The notes below the pieces were generated by a model that worked only from the letters and a program-made list of their open reading frames with translations, had not been told where the DNA came from and searched no databases. Positions 40,023-48,882 of a stretch of 64,000 bases of DNA are shown in pieces. The stretch is from Candidatus Schneideria nysicola (GTDB lineage: Bacteria; Pseudomonadota; Gammaproteobacteria; Enterobacterales; Enterobacteriaceae): assembly GCF_019923565.1 (NCBI RefSeq), contig NZ_CP074435.1:281089-345088 (forward strand), in the 5' to 3' direction. The position numbers and the translations under genes were made by a program. Within the stretch, counting starts at the first letter, position 1. The number at the start of each line of letters is the position of its first letter.

Positions 40023-41899
40023 TACGATTATATCAATTTATTTTTAGTCCATTATTGAAATCATGTTGTTTATTTAGACCTACATGTTCACAATATGGAA
40101 TAGAAGCTATACGTCAATTTGGTATATTAATTGGTATTTTATTAATATTAAAACGAATATCCAAATGTCATCCTTTTTATTTTCATTATCGTTCATATAG
40201 AGTGGAAGATCCGGTTCCTCAACGTTTTTTTAAAAAGAGAATATTAATAATGGATTCTCAACGCAATATTCTTGTTATTGCTTTTCTATTTATATCTTTT
40301 GTAATTTGGCAAATATGGGAAATGGAACATACAATGTTCAAAACAGAAGAGATAACTACACAAGAAAATATACAACAAGACAACTCTACAAAAATTTTTC
40401 CTAAAAACAATATTACTATCAATAATAGTACTACAGATAACTATAATATTAAAGTTATAACGGATGTTTTATCATTAGATATTAATAGATATGGAGGAAA
40501 TATAGAAAATGCTGATTTATTAACGTATTCTGAAACTTTAGGATCAAACAAACCTTTTCGTTTATTAGAAACTTCTGATAAATTTATTTATCAAATTCAG
40601 AGTGGTTTAATTACTAAATCAGAAAATCCATTAGATTATTATAAAATAGCGCCACTTTATTTTTCTCCAAAGCAAATTTATATCTTAAAAGAAGGTGAAA
40701 ATGAACTCTATGTTCCAATGATGTTGCTAACAAAAGAGGGTATACAATATACGAAAACATTTATTCTAAAACGTAACAATTTTTCTATATGTATAGAACA
40801 TACAATTAATAATAATAGTAATTCACCTATTGAATTATCTCTATTTGGTCAAATAATACAATCAATAGTAAATCCAAGCATTAATGTAAAAAATAGTTTT
40901 TTTACATTTAATACTTATCGTGGTGCAGCTTATTCTAGTGAATATACTAAGTATAAAAAATATAGTTTTGAAGATATTCAAAATAAAAATCTAAATCTTC
41001 AAACTCAAAAAGGTTGGATTGCTATGTTACAAGAATATTTTGTAACAGCTTTGATTTTACCTTTTATTCCAGGAATAAAAACTATATATACGGCTAATTT
41101 TAATAATTCTCAGGCAGTCATAGGTTATTTATCTCCAATACTAAAAATTGAACCGAAATCTTCTAAAAATATTCAATCTACTTTATGGATAGGTCCAGAA
41201 ATTCAGGAAAAAATGGCATCTGTTGCATCTAATTTAGATTTAACTGTAGACTATGGTTGGTTATGGTTTATAGCACAACCTTTATTTAAACTATTACAAC
41301 TTATTCATTTTTATGTAAATAATTGGGGATTATCTATTATTATTATTACTCTTATTATTAAAATAATAATGTATCCTTTAACTAAATCCCAATATATTTC
41401 CATGGAGAAAATGAAAAAATTACAACCTAAAATTATAAAATTACGTGAACGTTTTAGTCATGATAAACAAAGACAAAGTCAAGAAATATTAGATTTATAT
41501 AAAGATGAAAAAATTAATCCTTTAAGTGGTTGCTTACCTTTATTCATTCAAATGCCTATTTTTCTGGCTCTTTATTATATGTTATCTAATTCTATTGAAT
41601 TAAGACATGCACCTTTTACCTTGTGGATTTATGATCTATCTTCTTATGATCCATATTATATATTGCCTATTTTAATGGGTTTAACTATGTTTATTATTCA
41701 AAAAATTTCACCGAATAGGATCATGGATACAATGCAAAAAAGAATTATGGATTTTATTCCCATAATTTTTATATTTTTATTTTTATGGTTTCCATCAGGT
41801 TTAGTATTATACTATGTAGTAAGTAACGTATTTACTATCATTCAACAACCTCTTATTTATCGTAGTTTGAAAAAACTAGATAATATTGAAAAAAAATAA
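39989..41899 (+). CDS. yidC: YidD-YidC in-frame fusion: membrane insertion factor plus insertase
   Basis: One open frame of 636 codons covers two genes that are separate in E. coli. Residues 1-87 are YidD (LIRLYQFIFSPLL, the FRPTCSQYG signature at 29-37, KCHP, ending DPVPQRFF). Residue 88 onward is YidC, from MDSQRNILVIAFLFISF through the periplasmic beta-sandwich to the insertase core with five helices, including the conserved Arg region near NWGLSIIIITLIIK and the terminal VLYYVVSNVFTIIQQ. The YidD stop has been lost without a change of frame. YidC may still be made alone from ATG 40250, which has a weak AAGAGA nine bases upstream. YidC is essential for inserting membrane proteins in E. coli. 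The identity of both parts is firm; whether a fused protein is made is not known. Confidence 0.92.
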   Translation: MSPISYIVIGLIRLYQFIFSPLLKSCCLFRPTCSQYGIEAIRQFGILIGILLILKRISKCHPFYFHYRSYRVEDPVPQRFFKKRILIMDSQRNILVIAFLFISFVIWQIWEMEHTMFKTEEITTQENIQQDNSTKIFPKNNITINNSTTDNYNIKVITDVLSLDINRYGGNIENADLLTYSETLGSNKPFRLLETSDKFIYQIQSGLITKSENPLDYYKIAPLYFSPKQIYILKEGENELYVPMMLLTKEGIQYTKTFILKRNNFSICIEHTINNNSNSPIELSLFGQIIQSIVNPSINVKNSFFTFNTYRGAAYSSEYTKYKKYSFEDIQNKNLNLQTQKGWIAMLQEYFVTALILPFIPGIKTIYTANFNNSQAVIGYLSPILKIEPKSSKNIQSTLWIGPEIQEKMASVASNLDLTVDYGWLWFIAQPLFKLLQLIHFYVNNWGLSIIIITLIIKIIMYPLTKSQYISMEKMKKLQPKIIKLRERFSHDKQRQSQEILDLYKDEKINPLSGCLPLFIQMPIFLALYYMLSNSIELRHAPFTLWIYDLSSYDPYYILPILMGLTMFIIQKISPNRIMDTMQKRIMDFIPIIFIFLFLWFPSGLVLYYVVSNVFTIIQQPLIYRSLKKLDNIEKK

Positions 41900-41902
41900 T
41901 AT

Positions 41903-43282
41903 ATGAATGAAATAGATACTATAATAGCTTTAGCTACTCCTTCAGGTCGAGGGAGTATTAGTGTTCTTCGGATATCCGGTCCTCGTACAATTTATGTGGC
42001 TCAGGAGATACTTGGAAAAAAAATATTAAAACCACGTTTTGCAGAATATTGTTCTTTTTTAGATTGTGATGGAAAATTATTAGATCAAGGTATTGCCTTA
42101 TTTTTTCCATCCCCTTATTCTTTTACAGGGGAAGATGTTTTAGAATTACAAGGACATGGTAGTCCTATAATTATTGATTTACTCATAAAACGGATTCTAT
42201 CTATATCTGGAATAAGAATGGCTCGTCCTGGTGAGTTTTCTGAACGTGCTTTCCTTAATAACAAGATAGATCTACTTCAGGCCGAAGCAATTGCTGATAT
42301 GATCGAAGCTGATTCAATTCAATCAGCTCGTGCAGCACTTCTTTCTTTTCAAGGTAATTTTGCTATTAATATCAATAATTTAATCAATCGATTAGAAGAC
42401 TTACGAAGTTATGTAGAGTGGATAATCGATTTTTCAGAAAGTGAGATTGATTTATCATATGATACTAAAATTGAAGATACTTTAAATAATTTATTATATG
42501 AAATATCTTCTATTCAAATAGAAGCTAATCAAAGTAACTTACTTCGTAAGGGAATGAAATTTGTCATTGTAGGTAAACCTAATAGTGGAAAATCTAGTCT
42601 ATTAAATGCATTAGTAGGTAATGAAGCAGCTATTGTAACTAATATTGCTGGTACTACTAGAGATATACTACATGAATCTATTTATTTAGATGGAATCCCT
42701 ATACATATTATAGATACGGCTGGAATCCGTAAAACAAAAAATAAAATAGAACATATAGGAATTAAAAAAACTTTATTAGAATTAAATAAAGCCGATCATC
42801 TATTATATATTATAGATAATAAAATTCTTACTTATCAAGCAGAGAAAATACAAAAAATTTGGTCATATAGTTTTAGTCTTCCTTTTCCTACCAAAATTCC
42901 TATGACAGTTATATATAATAAATCCGATTTATATAATCGACATATAGAATTTCATAAAAAAGAGAATATGTCTTTTATTACTTTATCATCCAAAACAAAA
43001 GATGGAATACATATTTTATTAGAATATTTACGAACATTAAGTAAAGAGCATACTAGTACTAGTAATCGTTTTTTAGCTAGACAAAGACATCTAGATATTC
43101 TAAAAAATGCTCTTAATCATCTTACTCATGGAAAAAAACTATTACATAGTAATAATTGGGAATTATTTGCTGAAGAGTTGAAATTAGCTCAATGTACATT
43201 AAATGCAATAACGGGTAAAAATAGTTCTTCGGATGAAGATCTATTAGCAAAGATTTTTTCTAGCTTTTGTGTTGGAAAATAA
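41903..43282 (+). CDS. mnmE: MnmE, tRNA wobble-uridine modification GTPase
   Basis: With MnmG installs the cmnm5 group on U34. 459 residues (E. coli 454). N-terminal folate-binding domain (IIALATPSGRGSISVLRISGP, then TGEDVLELQGHGSP), a helical domain, and an inserted G domain with P-loop GKPNSGKSS at 224-232, the DTAG switch near 275 and NKSD. The C-terminal C-x-G-K motif (FCVGK) is complete. Starts three bases after the yidC stop. Closing gene of the rpmH block; convergent with rpmA. Confidence 0.97.
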   Translation: MNEIDTIIALATPSGRGSISVLRISGPRTIYVAQEILGKKILKPRFAEYCSFLDCDGKLLDQGIALFFPSPYSFTGEDVLELQGHGSPIIIDLLIKRILSISGIRMARPGEFSERAFLNNKIDLLQAEAIADMIEADSIQSARAALLSFQGNFAININNLINRLEDLRSYVEWIIDFSESEIDLSYDTKIEDTLNNLLYEISSIQIEANQSNLLRKGMKFVIVGKPNSGKSSLLNALVGNEAAIVTNIAGTTRDILHESIYLDGIPIHIIDTAGIRKTKNKIEHIGIKKTLLELNKADHLLYIIDNKILTYQAEKIQKIWSYSFSLPFPTKIPMTVIYNKSDLYNRHIEFHKKENMSFITLSSKTKDGIHILLEYLRTLSKEHTSTSNRFLARQRHLDILKNALNHLTHGKKLLHSNNWELFAEELKLAQCTLNAITGKNSSSDEDLLAKIFSSFCVGK

Positions 43283-43298
43283 ATATTTTTTATTATGA

Positions 43299-43562
43299 TT
43301 AATAATCTGAATTAGAAGAAGTAATATATACAAACTTCTTATTTTTATATAAGCGAAATTGTATTTTTCCATATTTAAGAGCAAATAGAGTATGATCTCT
43401 CCCACATCCTACGTTAGATCCAGGATGAAAATGTGTACCACGTTGACGAATAATAATATCACCTGCTTTTACCATTTCACCTCCAAAACGTTTCACTCCT
43501 AATCTTTTACTTTTTGAATCTCTTCCATTGCGAGTAGAACCTCCGGCTTTTTTATGTGCCAT
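43299..43562 (-). CDS. rpmA: Ribosomal protein L27
   Basis: Large-subunit protein whose N-terminus reaches the peptidyl transferase centre. 87 residues (E. coli 85). [16 protein letters not shown] and [23 protein letters not shown] are diagnostic. The C-terminus is extended by a few residues (SSNSDY). Twenty-six bases downstream of rplU. Confidence 0.97.
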   Translation of the reverse strand: MAHKKAGGSTRNGRDSKSKRLGVKRFGGEMVKAGDIIIRQRGTHFHPGSNVGCGRDHTLFALKYGKIQFRLYKNKKFVYITSSNSDY

Positions 43563-43588
43563 ATATTTTTTATCCTTAACTTAAATTA

Positions 43589-43903
43589 TTAATTTATATG
43601 AGTAATTTTTATGGTAGTAAACCATTGTCGATGACCTTGTCTTTTACGATAATGTTTACGGCGTCGAAATTTAAGAACAATTATCTTTTTCTTTCTTCCA
43701 TGAAAGAGAACTTCTGCTCTAATTGTTCTTTCTTTTAAATAAGGGTCTCCAAGTTGAATAGTATTTGTATCATAATCGAATATCATCATTATTTGATTCA
43801 AATCAATTACTTCACCTACTGTAGCATTGATTTTTTCAATATGGAGTATATCTCCTATACTCGCTTTATGTTGTTTACTCCCAATTTGAAATATTGCATA
43901 CAT
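43589..43903 (-). CDS. rplU: Ribosomal protein L21
   Basis: Large-subunit protein of 104 residues (E. coli 103). MYAIFQIGSKQHK at the N-terminus and KFRRRKHYRKRQGHRQ near residues 78-93 identify it. A GAGG lies about five bases before ATG 43903. First gene of the rplU-rpmA pair. An 11-base direct repeat sits just upstream. Confidence 0.96.
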   Translation of the reverse strand: MYAIFQIGSKQHKASIGDILHIEKINATVGEVIDLNQIMMIFDYDTNTIQLGDPYLKERTIRAEVLFHGRKKKIIVLKFRRRKHYRKRQGHRQWFTTIKITHIN

Positions 43904-43912
43904 CGAAACCTC

Positions 43913-43934
43913 ACTTATGCTATACTTATGCTAT
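43913..43934. repeat. 11-bp direct repeat upstream of rplU
   Basis: Two immediately adjacent copies of ACTTATGCTAT (43913-43923 and 43924-43934), followed by a partial third GCTATA. Located about ten bases upstream of the rplU start, in its 5' leader or promoter. Confidence 0.8.
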
Positions 43935-44037
43935 GCTATAAATTATATTTGTAGTATATCTAATAATAGAGTTTTACGTAAAGATTTTTTTTAATGTTTT
44001 ATAATCTATAATAAAGAAATAGGAGTAAAAAAATTAT

Positions 44038-44610
44038 ATGAATTTCAATTCCATTCCAGCTGGAGAAAATATTCCAGAAGATATTTATGTCATTATTGAA
44101 ATATCCCAGAATTCTAATCCTGTAAAATATGAAATTAATAAAAATAATGGTACCATATTTGTAGATAGATTTATACCAACTCCAATGTTTTATCCATGTA
44201 ATTATGGTTATATTAATCAAACTTTAGCTTTAGATGGTGATCCAATAGATGTACTTTTGCCTACACCTTTTCCAATCCATCCAGGAACAATAGTTCGATC
44301 TCGTCCAATAGGTATATTAAAAATGTTAGATGAATCAGGTGAAGATTCCAAATTAATAGCAGTTCCTCATCCTAACTTATCTAATGCCTACAATAATATA
44401 AAAGATATTGAAGATCTTCCTCAAATATTACGTATACAAATTATATATTTTTTTGAAAATTATAAAAAATTAGAAAAAGATAAATGGACTAAGATTGAGG
44501 GATGGGATAATGTTCACTCAGCTAAATTAGCAATACTTGCTTCTTTTAAGCGTGCCTCTTCAATAAAAAATTTACAAGAGAGAATTAAAGAGAATATGGT
44601 GGAGGAATAG
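44038..44610 (+). CDS. ppa: Inorganic pyrophosphatase, family I
   Basis: Hydrolyses pyrophosphate and so drives polymer synthesis. 190 residues, longer than the 176 of E. coli. FNSIPAGENIPEDIYVIIEIS at the N-terminus, DRFIPTPMFYPCNYGYI, and the metal site DGDPIDVLLPTPFP are intact. The catalytic fold ends near FKRAS; about 14 extra residues (KNLQERIKENMVEE) follow. The last five codons and the stop lie antisense to the acceptor end of the tRNA-Ser(TGA) gene, so the extension ran into the neighbouring tRNA. Confidence 0.96.
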   Translation: MNFNSIPAGENIPEDIYVIIEISQNSNPVKYEINKNNGTIFVDRFIPTPMFYPCNYGYINQTLALDGDPIDVLLPTPFPIHPGTIVRSRPIGILKMLDESGEDSKLIAVPHPNLSNAYNNIKDIEDLPQILRIQIIYFFENYKKLEKDKWTKIEGWDNVHSAKLAILASFKRASSIKNLQERIKENMVEE

Positions 44611-44687
44611 AGATTCGAACTCTAGGATGCTTTTTTTGCATCGCCGGTTTTCAAAACCGGTGCTTTAAACCACTCAGCCATTCCTCC
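44597..44687 (-). tRNA. tRNA-Ser (anticodon TGA), overlapping the 3' end of ppa
   Basis: Class II tRNA read on the minus strand: acceptor GGAGGAA/TTCCTCC, anticodon loop TTTGAAA (TGA), long variable arm with a GATGC/GCATC stem and an A-rich loop, T arm GAGTTCGAATCTC. The CCA tail is encoded (44597-44599). The 3' 14 bases overlap ppa in antisense. Confidence 0.96.
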
Positions 44688-44709
44688 AATATTTTAGAGA
44701 TATTTTAAT

Positions 44710-45024
44710 ATGACTACTCTCAGTACAGATTCTGATGGATATTTAATTAATCTCCATGATTGGAATGAGTCTATAGCCATAGAATGGGCTAAAATAGAGA
44801 ACATTCACTTAACTACAGAACATTGGGAAATTATTTATCATCTACGCGATTTTTATATCAATTTTAATTTTTCACCTTCTAATAGAATACTGATTAAAAG
44901 TATCAAAAAAAAATATGGAGAAGAAAAAGGAAATAATAGATATTTGTTTAAACTTTTTCCTAAAGGTATTATAAAACAAGCTATCAAGCTAGCAGGGTTA
45001 CCTAAACCTATACATTGTTTTTAA
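44710..45024 (+). CDS. tusE: TusE, sulfur-relay protein for 2-thiouridine synthesis
   Basis: Accepts persulfide sulfur from TusBCD and passes it to MnmA for s2U34 of tRNA. 104 residues (E. coli 109). Strong match over the length: DSDGYLINLHDW, TTEHWEIIYHLRDFYINFN, YGEEKGNNRYLFKLFPKG and the C-terminal LPKPIHCF, with the catalytic penultimate Cys retained. Its partners tusA, B, C, D and mnmA are not in the window, but mnmE acts on the same wobble base. Ends two bases from the convergent frr gene. Confidence 0.93.
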   Translation: MTTLSTDSDGYLINLHDWNESIAIEWAKIENIHLTTEHWEIIYHLRDFYINFNFSPSNRILIKSIKKKYGEEKGNNRYLFKLFPKGIIKQAIKLAGLPKPIHCF

Positions 45025-45026
45025 TA

Positions 45027-45590
45027 TTAGATGATTTTTATTTCTTCTTCCTTTTGAAGTAAAGTATTATCTATAATTTTTATCCATTGTAAGGTTAACT
45101 TATGAATCTTATTTTGTATACGATATTCTTCATCTTTACTAATTATTTTATCTTTTATCAGTTTTTTTATTTTATCATTTGCATTTCTTCGTATATTGCG
45201 TAACACAATTTTTTCATTTTCTGCTTCTGTTCTAATTAATTTAATAAAATTGTAACGTTGTTCTTCTGTAATAGGAGGAAAATTAATACGAATAATTCTA
45301 CCAATAGTATTGGGACTTAAACCAATATTAGAATTTCTAATAGTAGTTTCAATTAACTTAACTAAGGATATATCAAATACAGTAATAATTAAAGTTTTAG
45401 CATCTTCTACTGTAATAGAAGCCAACTGACGTAATAATACAACATTTTCTTGATATGGAATTTTAATATTATCAAATAGAGTTGGTGAAGCTCTACCAGT
45501 ACGAATTTTATTAATATTATTTTTAAATATTTTTACCTGTTTTTCCATTTTTATATCAGTTTCTTTATAAAAAGAATCGATGTTAATCAC
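45027..45590 (-). CDS. frr: Ribosome recycling factor
   Basis: Splits post-termination ribosomes with EF-G. 187 residues (E. coli 185). INKIRTGRASPTLFDNIKIPYQ and INFPPITEEQRYNFIKLIR are characteristic, with the helical C-terminal arm complete. Last gene of rpsB-tsf-pyrH-frr, five bases after pyrH. Convergent with tusE with essentially no spacer, leaving no room for a separate terminator. Confidence 0.96.
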   Translation of the reverse strand: MINIDSFYKETDIKMEKQVKIFKNNINKIRTGRASPTLFDNIKIPYQENVVLLRQLASITVEDAKTLIITVFDISLVKLIETTIRNSNIGLSPNTIGRIIRINFPPITEEQRYNFIKLIRTEAENEKIVLRNIRRNANDKIKKLIKDKIISKDEEYRIQNKIHKLTLQWIKIIDNTLLQKEEEIKII

Positions 45591-45594
45591 TTAT

Positions 45595-46338
45595 TTATAT
45601 ACTCCTTCTTCTATTATTAATTAATGTTCCTTCTTGCTCGCCCATAATGACGCGAAGTAGATTGCCTGATTTATTTATATTAAAAATACGTATTGGTAAA
45701 TTATGATCACGTGCTAAGAGAAATGCTATTGAATCCATAACTTTAATATTTTTTTCTAAAACATCTTGATAACTTAAGTGTGTATAAAAATCAGATGTAG
45801 GAAATTTTATTGGATCAGAAGAAAAAACACCATCTACTTTGGTTCCTTTTAAGATTACATCCGCCTCCATTTCAATACCTCTTAAACACGCAGCGGAATC
45901 CGTTGTAAAAATAGGATTACCAGTTCCAGCAGAAAAAATTACAACATACTTATTTTTTAATAAATGAAGAGCTTGTTCCCTATTATAATCTACACATATT
46001 CCATTTATTGGAATAGCTGACATTAAACAAACACGGATATTAGAACGAATAAGAGTGTCTCGCATTGCTAAACTATTTATAAGTGTTGATAATATTCCAA
46101 TATGATCACCAGTAATACGATTCACACCAATTTTTACTAATTTCGTTCCTCTGAATAAATTCCCCCCTCCTAATACTATACTTACTTGTATATCTAACTT
46201 TACTAATTCTTTTATCTCATGAGTAATACGATTTAATATATTAAAATCAATTCCAAAATTTTTCTTTCCTTGTAAAGCTTCTCCACTCAATTTTAGTATA
46301 ATACGTCGATAAATAGGTTTCTTCGTATTAACTGACAT
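45595..46338 (-). CDS. pyrH: Uridylate kinase
   Basis: Phosphorylates UMP to UDP; hexameric bacterial enzyme. 247 residues (E. coli 241). [13 protein letters not shown] near the N-terminus, LGGGNLFRG near residues 57-65, and the [18 protein letters not shown] block with [11 protein letters not shown] are present. It sits between tsf and frr as in E. coli. Feeds pyrG, also in this window, on the route to CTP. Confidence 0.97.
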   Translation of the reverse strand: MSVNTKKPIYRRIILKLSGEALQGKKNFGIDFNILNRITHEIKELVKLDIQVSIVLGGGNLFRGTKLVKIGVNRITGDHIGILSTLINSLAMRDTLIRSNIRVCLMSAIPINGICVDYNREQALHLLKNKYVVIFSAGTGNPIFTTDSAACLRGIEMEADVILKGTKVDGVFSSDPIKFPTSDFYTHLSYQDVLEKNIKVMDSIAFLLARDHNLPIRIFNINKSGNLLRVIMGEQEGTLINNRRRSI

Positions 46339-46367
46339 TAGATTATTCTCCTGTTTTTTTCTACATT

Positions 46368-47198
46368 TTAAATAGAATCCTTTTCTATATTGTTATACTG
46401 TCCTATTTCAAATCTAATAAAATGATGAATTTCTACATTTTGTTCATGAATGATCTGACCAACAGTCTTTTGAGGATTAAGAATAAATTTTTGATGTGTA
46501 AGAGTGATTTCTTCTATAAACTTACGCATACGACCTTCTATAATTTTTTTTCTTACTTCCTCTTTGACTGAAGACTGAGATTGCATAGTAATATCATGTT
46601 GTATTTGATATTCATGTTCAATAATATCTTTTGGAATATCTTTACTATTTATATATATAGGATTACTAGCTGCTATATGCATTGAAAGATGTTTAAGAAA
46701 TTCTATTTCTGCATTTTTAGCAGAAAGTATTACACCAATACGATTATTATTATGAATATACGATCCAATGAGATTGCCTTGTAATATAGATAGTCGACGA
46801 ATATCAATTCGTTCTCCAAATTGTGCACTTAATAAATTTTTTTCTTCTTCAAATTTAGATTGTAATAACTCTAATTGAGTAATTTTTTCATATAAAGCTG
46901 TAGAAATAATTTTATTACCGAATTTCTTAAAATTTATTGATTGTGAAACAAAATCTGTTTCACAATTGATTTCTAAAATCACTCCATACTTATTATGATT
47001 ATCAATTTTAATTAGAATAATACCTTCATTAGCAACACGATATGACTTTTTATCAAATTTGAATTGATTTGATTTACGTATATTATCAATTGCAATTTGA
47101 ATATCACCTTGAGATTCTATTAATGCTTTTTTGCATTCTATGATTCCTATACCAGTACGATTACGTAATTCTTTAATTAAAGAAGCATTAATACTCAC
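46368..47198 (-). CDS. tsf: Elongation factor Ts
   Basis: Nucleotide exchange factor for EF-Tu. 276 residues (E. coli 283). The UBA-like N-terminus [20 protein letters not shown] and the EINCETDFV signature near residue 75 identify it. The core and coiled-coil regions are more diverged than the other genes of this operon, with the usual HIAASNP block kept. Twenty-eight bases after rpsB. Confidence 0.96.
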   Translation of the reverse strand: MSINASLIKELRNRTGIGIIECKKALIESQGDIQIAIDNIRKSNQFKFDKKSYRVANEGIILIKIDNHNKYGVILEINCETDFVSQSINFKKFGNKIISTALYEKITQLELLQSKFEEEKNLLSAQFGERIDIRRLSILQGNLIGSYIHNNNRIGVILSAKNAEIEFLKHLSMHIAASNPIYINSKDIPKDIIEHEYQIQHDITMQSQSSVKEEVRKKIIEGRMRKFIEEITLTHQKFILNPQKTVGQIIHEQNVEIHHFIRFEIGQYNNIEKDSI

Positions 47199-47226
47199 TA
47201 TATCCTCCTTTTTTATATAATTATAA

Positions 47227-47934
47227 TTAAATTTTTTTAATTGTATTTTCTTTAGAAGACATTCCTTCTTTTATCATTCTAGTTACTGCAGATAAATATA
47301 ATGTAATAGAACGTGTAGAATCATCATTTCCCGGTATTAAAAAATCTATCCCATCTGGATCCGAATTAGTATCGACAATACTAAAAACTGGAATACCTAA
47401 TTTATTTGCTTCTTTTATAGCAATACGTTCATATTCTGCGTCAATAACAAACAGTGCATCTGGGAGACCTCCCATATCTTTAATACCACCTAAACTTTTT
47501 TCTAATTTAAATAGTGTACGACTTCTAATCATTGCTTCTTTTTTGGTTAATTTTTCAAAAGTACCATCTGTAGATTGAATTTCTAGATCTTTTAAATGTT
47601 TAATAGATTGACGTACTGTTTTCCAATTAGTTAACATTCCTCCAAGCCATCTATGATTCACAAAGTATTGATTACAATCTTTAGCTGTTTCTTTTATTAC
47701 TTTACTAGCTGCACGTTTTGTACCTACAAATAAAATTTTTCCTTTATTAGACGCTATTCTTTTAATTTCATTAAGTGCATGATTAAACATTGGCAAAGAT
47801 TTTTCTAAATTGATAATATGAATTTTATTATGAATGCCAAAAATGAAAGGTTTCATTTTTGGATTCCAAAAACGCGTCTGATGTCCAAAATGAGACCCCG
47901 CTTTTAACATATCACGTATAGAAAGACTTTCCAT
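47227..47934 (-). CDS. rpsB: Ribosomal protein S2
   Basis: Small-subunit protein of 235 residues (E. coli 241). [39 protein letters not shown] and [14 protein letters not shown] are canonical. First gene of the rpsB-tsf-pyrH-frr operon; divergent from map across 119 bases, the same arrangement as in E. coli. Autoregulation by S2 in the leader is known in E. coli; I did not identify the element here. Confidence 0.97.
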   Translation of the reverse strand: MESLSIRDMLKAGSHFGHQTRFWNPKMKPFIFGIHNKIHIINLEKSLPMFNHALNEIKRIASNKGKILFVGTKRAASKVIKETAKDCNQYFVNHRWLGGMLTNWKTVRQSIKHLKDLEIQSTDGTFEKLTKKEAMIRSRTLFKLEKSLGGIKDMGGLPDALFVIDAEYERIAIKEANKLGIPVFSIVDTNSDPDGIDFLIPGNDDSTRSITLYLSAVTRMIKEGMSSKENTIKKI

Positions 47935-47973
47935 GGTATTATTCCTTATAATGTAGCTTATTTTTTTTAATTA

Positions 47974-47982
47974 TGATATAAT
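47974..47982 (+). promoter_or_regulatory. Extended -10 promoter element for map
   Basis: TGATATAAT on the plus strand, about 70 bases before the map start in the rpsB-map divergent region. No convincing -35. Confidence 0.45.
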
Positions 47983-48002
47983 ATATCTTTTATATTAAAA
48001 AT

Positions 48003-48032
48003 ATTATACGTTTTTTTATTTATTATTAACAA
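48003..48032 (-). promoter_or_regulatory. Probable rpsB promoter
   Basis: On the minus strand, TTGTTA (48032-48027) and TATAAT (48008-48003) are separated by 18 bases, about 70 bases before the rpsB start. The -10 is perfect and the -35 matches at four of six positions. Confidence 0.45.
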
Positions 48033-48053
48033 ATTTTAACAAACAAATATGTT

Positions 48054-48845
48054 ATGGCTATTCATATAAAAACATCTGATGAAATAAAAAAGATGCGTAT
48101 TGTTGGAAAATTAGCAGCTGAAGTTTTAGAATTTATTGAACCTTATATCAAGATTGGGATAAGTACAGGTGAATTAGATTCTATTTGTCATAAATATATT
48201 ACTCAAGTACAACAAGCAAAACCAGCTTCTTTAGGTTATCAAGGTTTTCCTAAATCTATTTGTACTTCAGTTAATGATGTAGTATGTCATGGGATTCCTA
48301 ATATTAATCAAAAACTTAAAGAAGGGGATATCATTAATATAGATATTACTCTTTTTAAAGAAGGATTTTATAGTGATACATCAAAAATGTTTTTTATAGG
48401 AAATCCCACAAATATTGGAAAAAAATTATGTGATATTACTCAAAATAGTCTTTATCTAGCAATTCAAAAGATAAAACCAGGAATACGTTTAAACATTTTA
48501 GGCCAAACTATTCAGAATGCTATTGAAAAAGAACAATTTTCTATAGTAAGAGAATATTGTGGACATGGTATAGGAAAAAATCTTCATGAAGAACCACAAA
48601 TACTACATTATAAGGCGGATGATCAAGGAATAATATTAATTCCTGGCATGACCTTTACTATTGAACCAATGATAAATATTGGAAGTTATAAAACTAAAAT
48701 TATGCAAGATGGTTGGACGGTAAAAACTAAAGATCATAGTTTATCTGCTCAATATGAGCATACTCTTTTAGTCACAGAATCTGGTTGTGAAATTCTTACA
48801 CATCGTCAAGAGGAAACAATTCCTTTTATTATTAATCATACATAA
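48054..48845 (+). CDS. map: Methionine aminopeptidase
   Basis: Removes the initiator Met from nascent proteins. 263 residues (E. coli 264). Metal ligands are Asp97, Asp108, then His in YCGHGIG (about 171), and Glu in the TIEPMIN and YEHTLLV segments; His79 is in DVVCHGIP. Complete. glnD does not follow; ddlA starts shortly after. Divergent from rpsB as in E. coli. Confidence 0.97.
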   Translation: MAIHIKTSDEIKKMRIVGKLAAEVLEFIEPYIKIGISTGELDSICHKYITQVQQAKPASLGYQGFPKSICTSVNDVVCHGIPNINQKLKEGDIINIDITLFKEGFYSDTSKMFFIGNPTNIGKKLCDITQNSLYLAIQKIKPGIRLNILGQTIQNAIEKEQFSIVREYCGHGIGKNLHEEPQILHYKADDQGIILIPGMTFTIEPMINIGSYKTKIMQDGWTVKTKDHSLSAQYEHTLLVTESGCEILTHRQEETIPFIINHT

Positions 48846-48882
48846 TAAAAAAAAGGATCTTTTAAAGATTTTTAATACTCTT

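Noticed and set aside
48787-48882. Upstream extension of ddlA into map
   Set aside because: The added residues are map sequence read out of frame and are absent from Ddl proteins.
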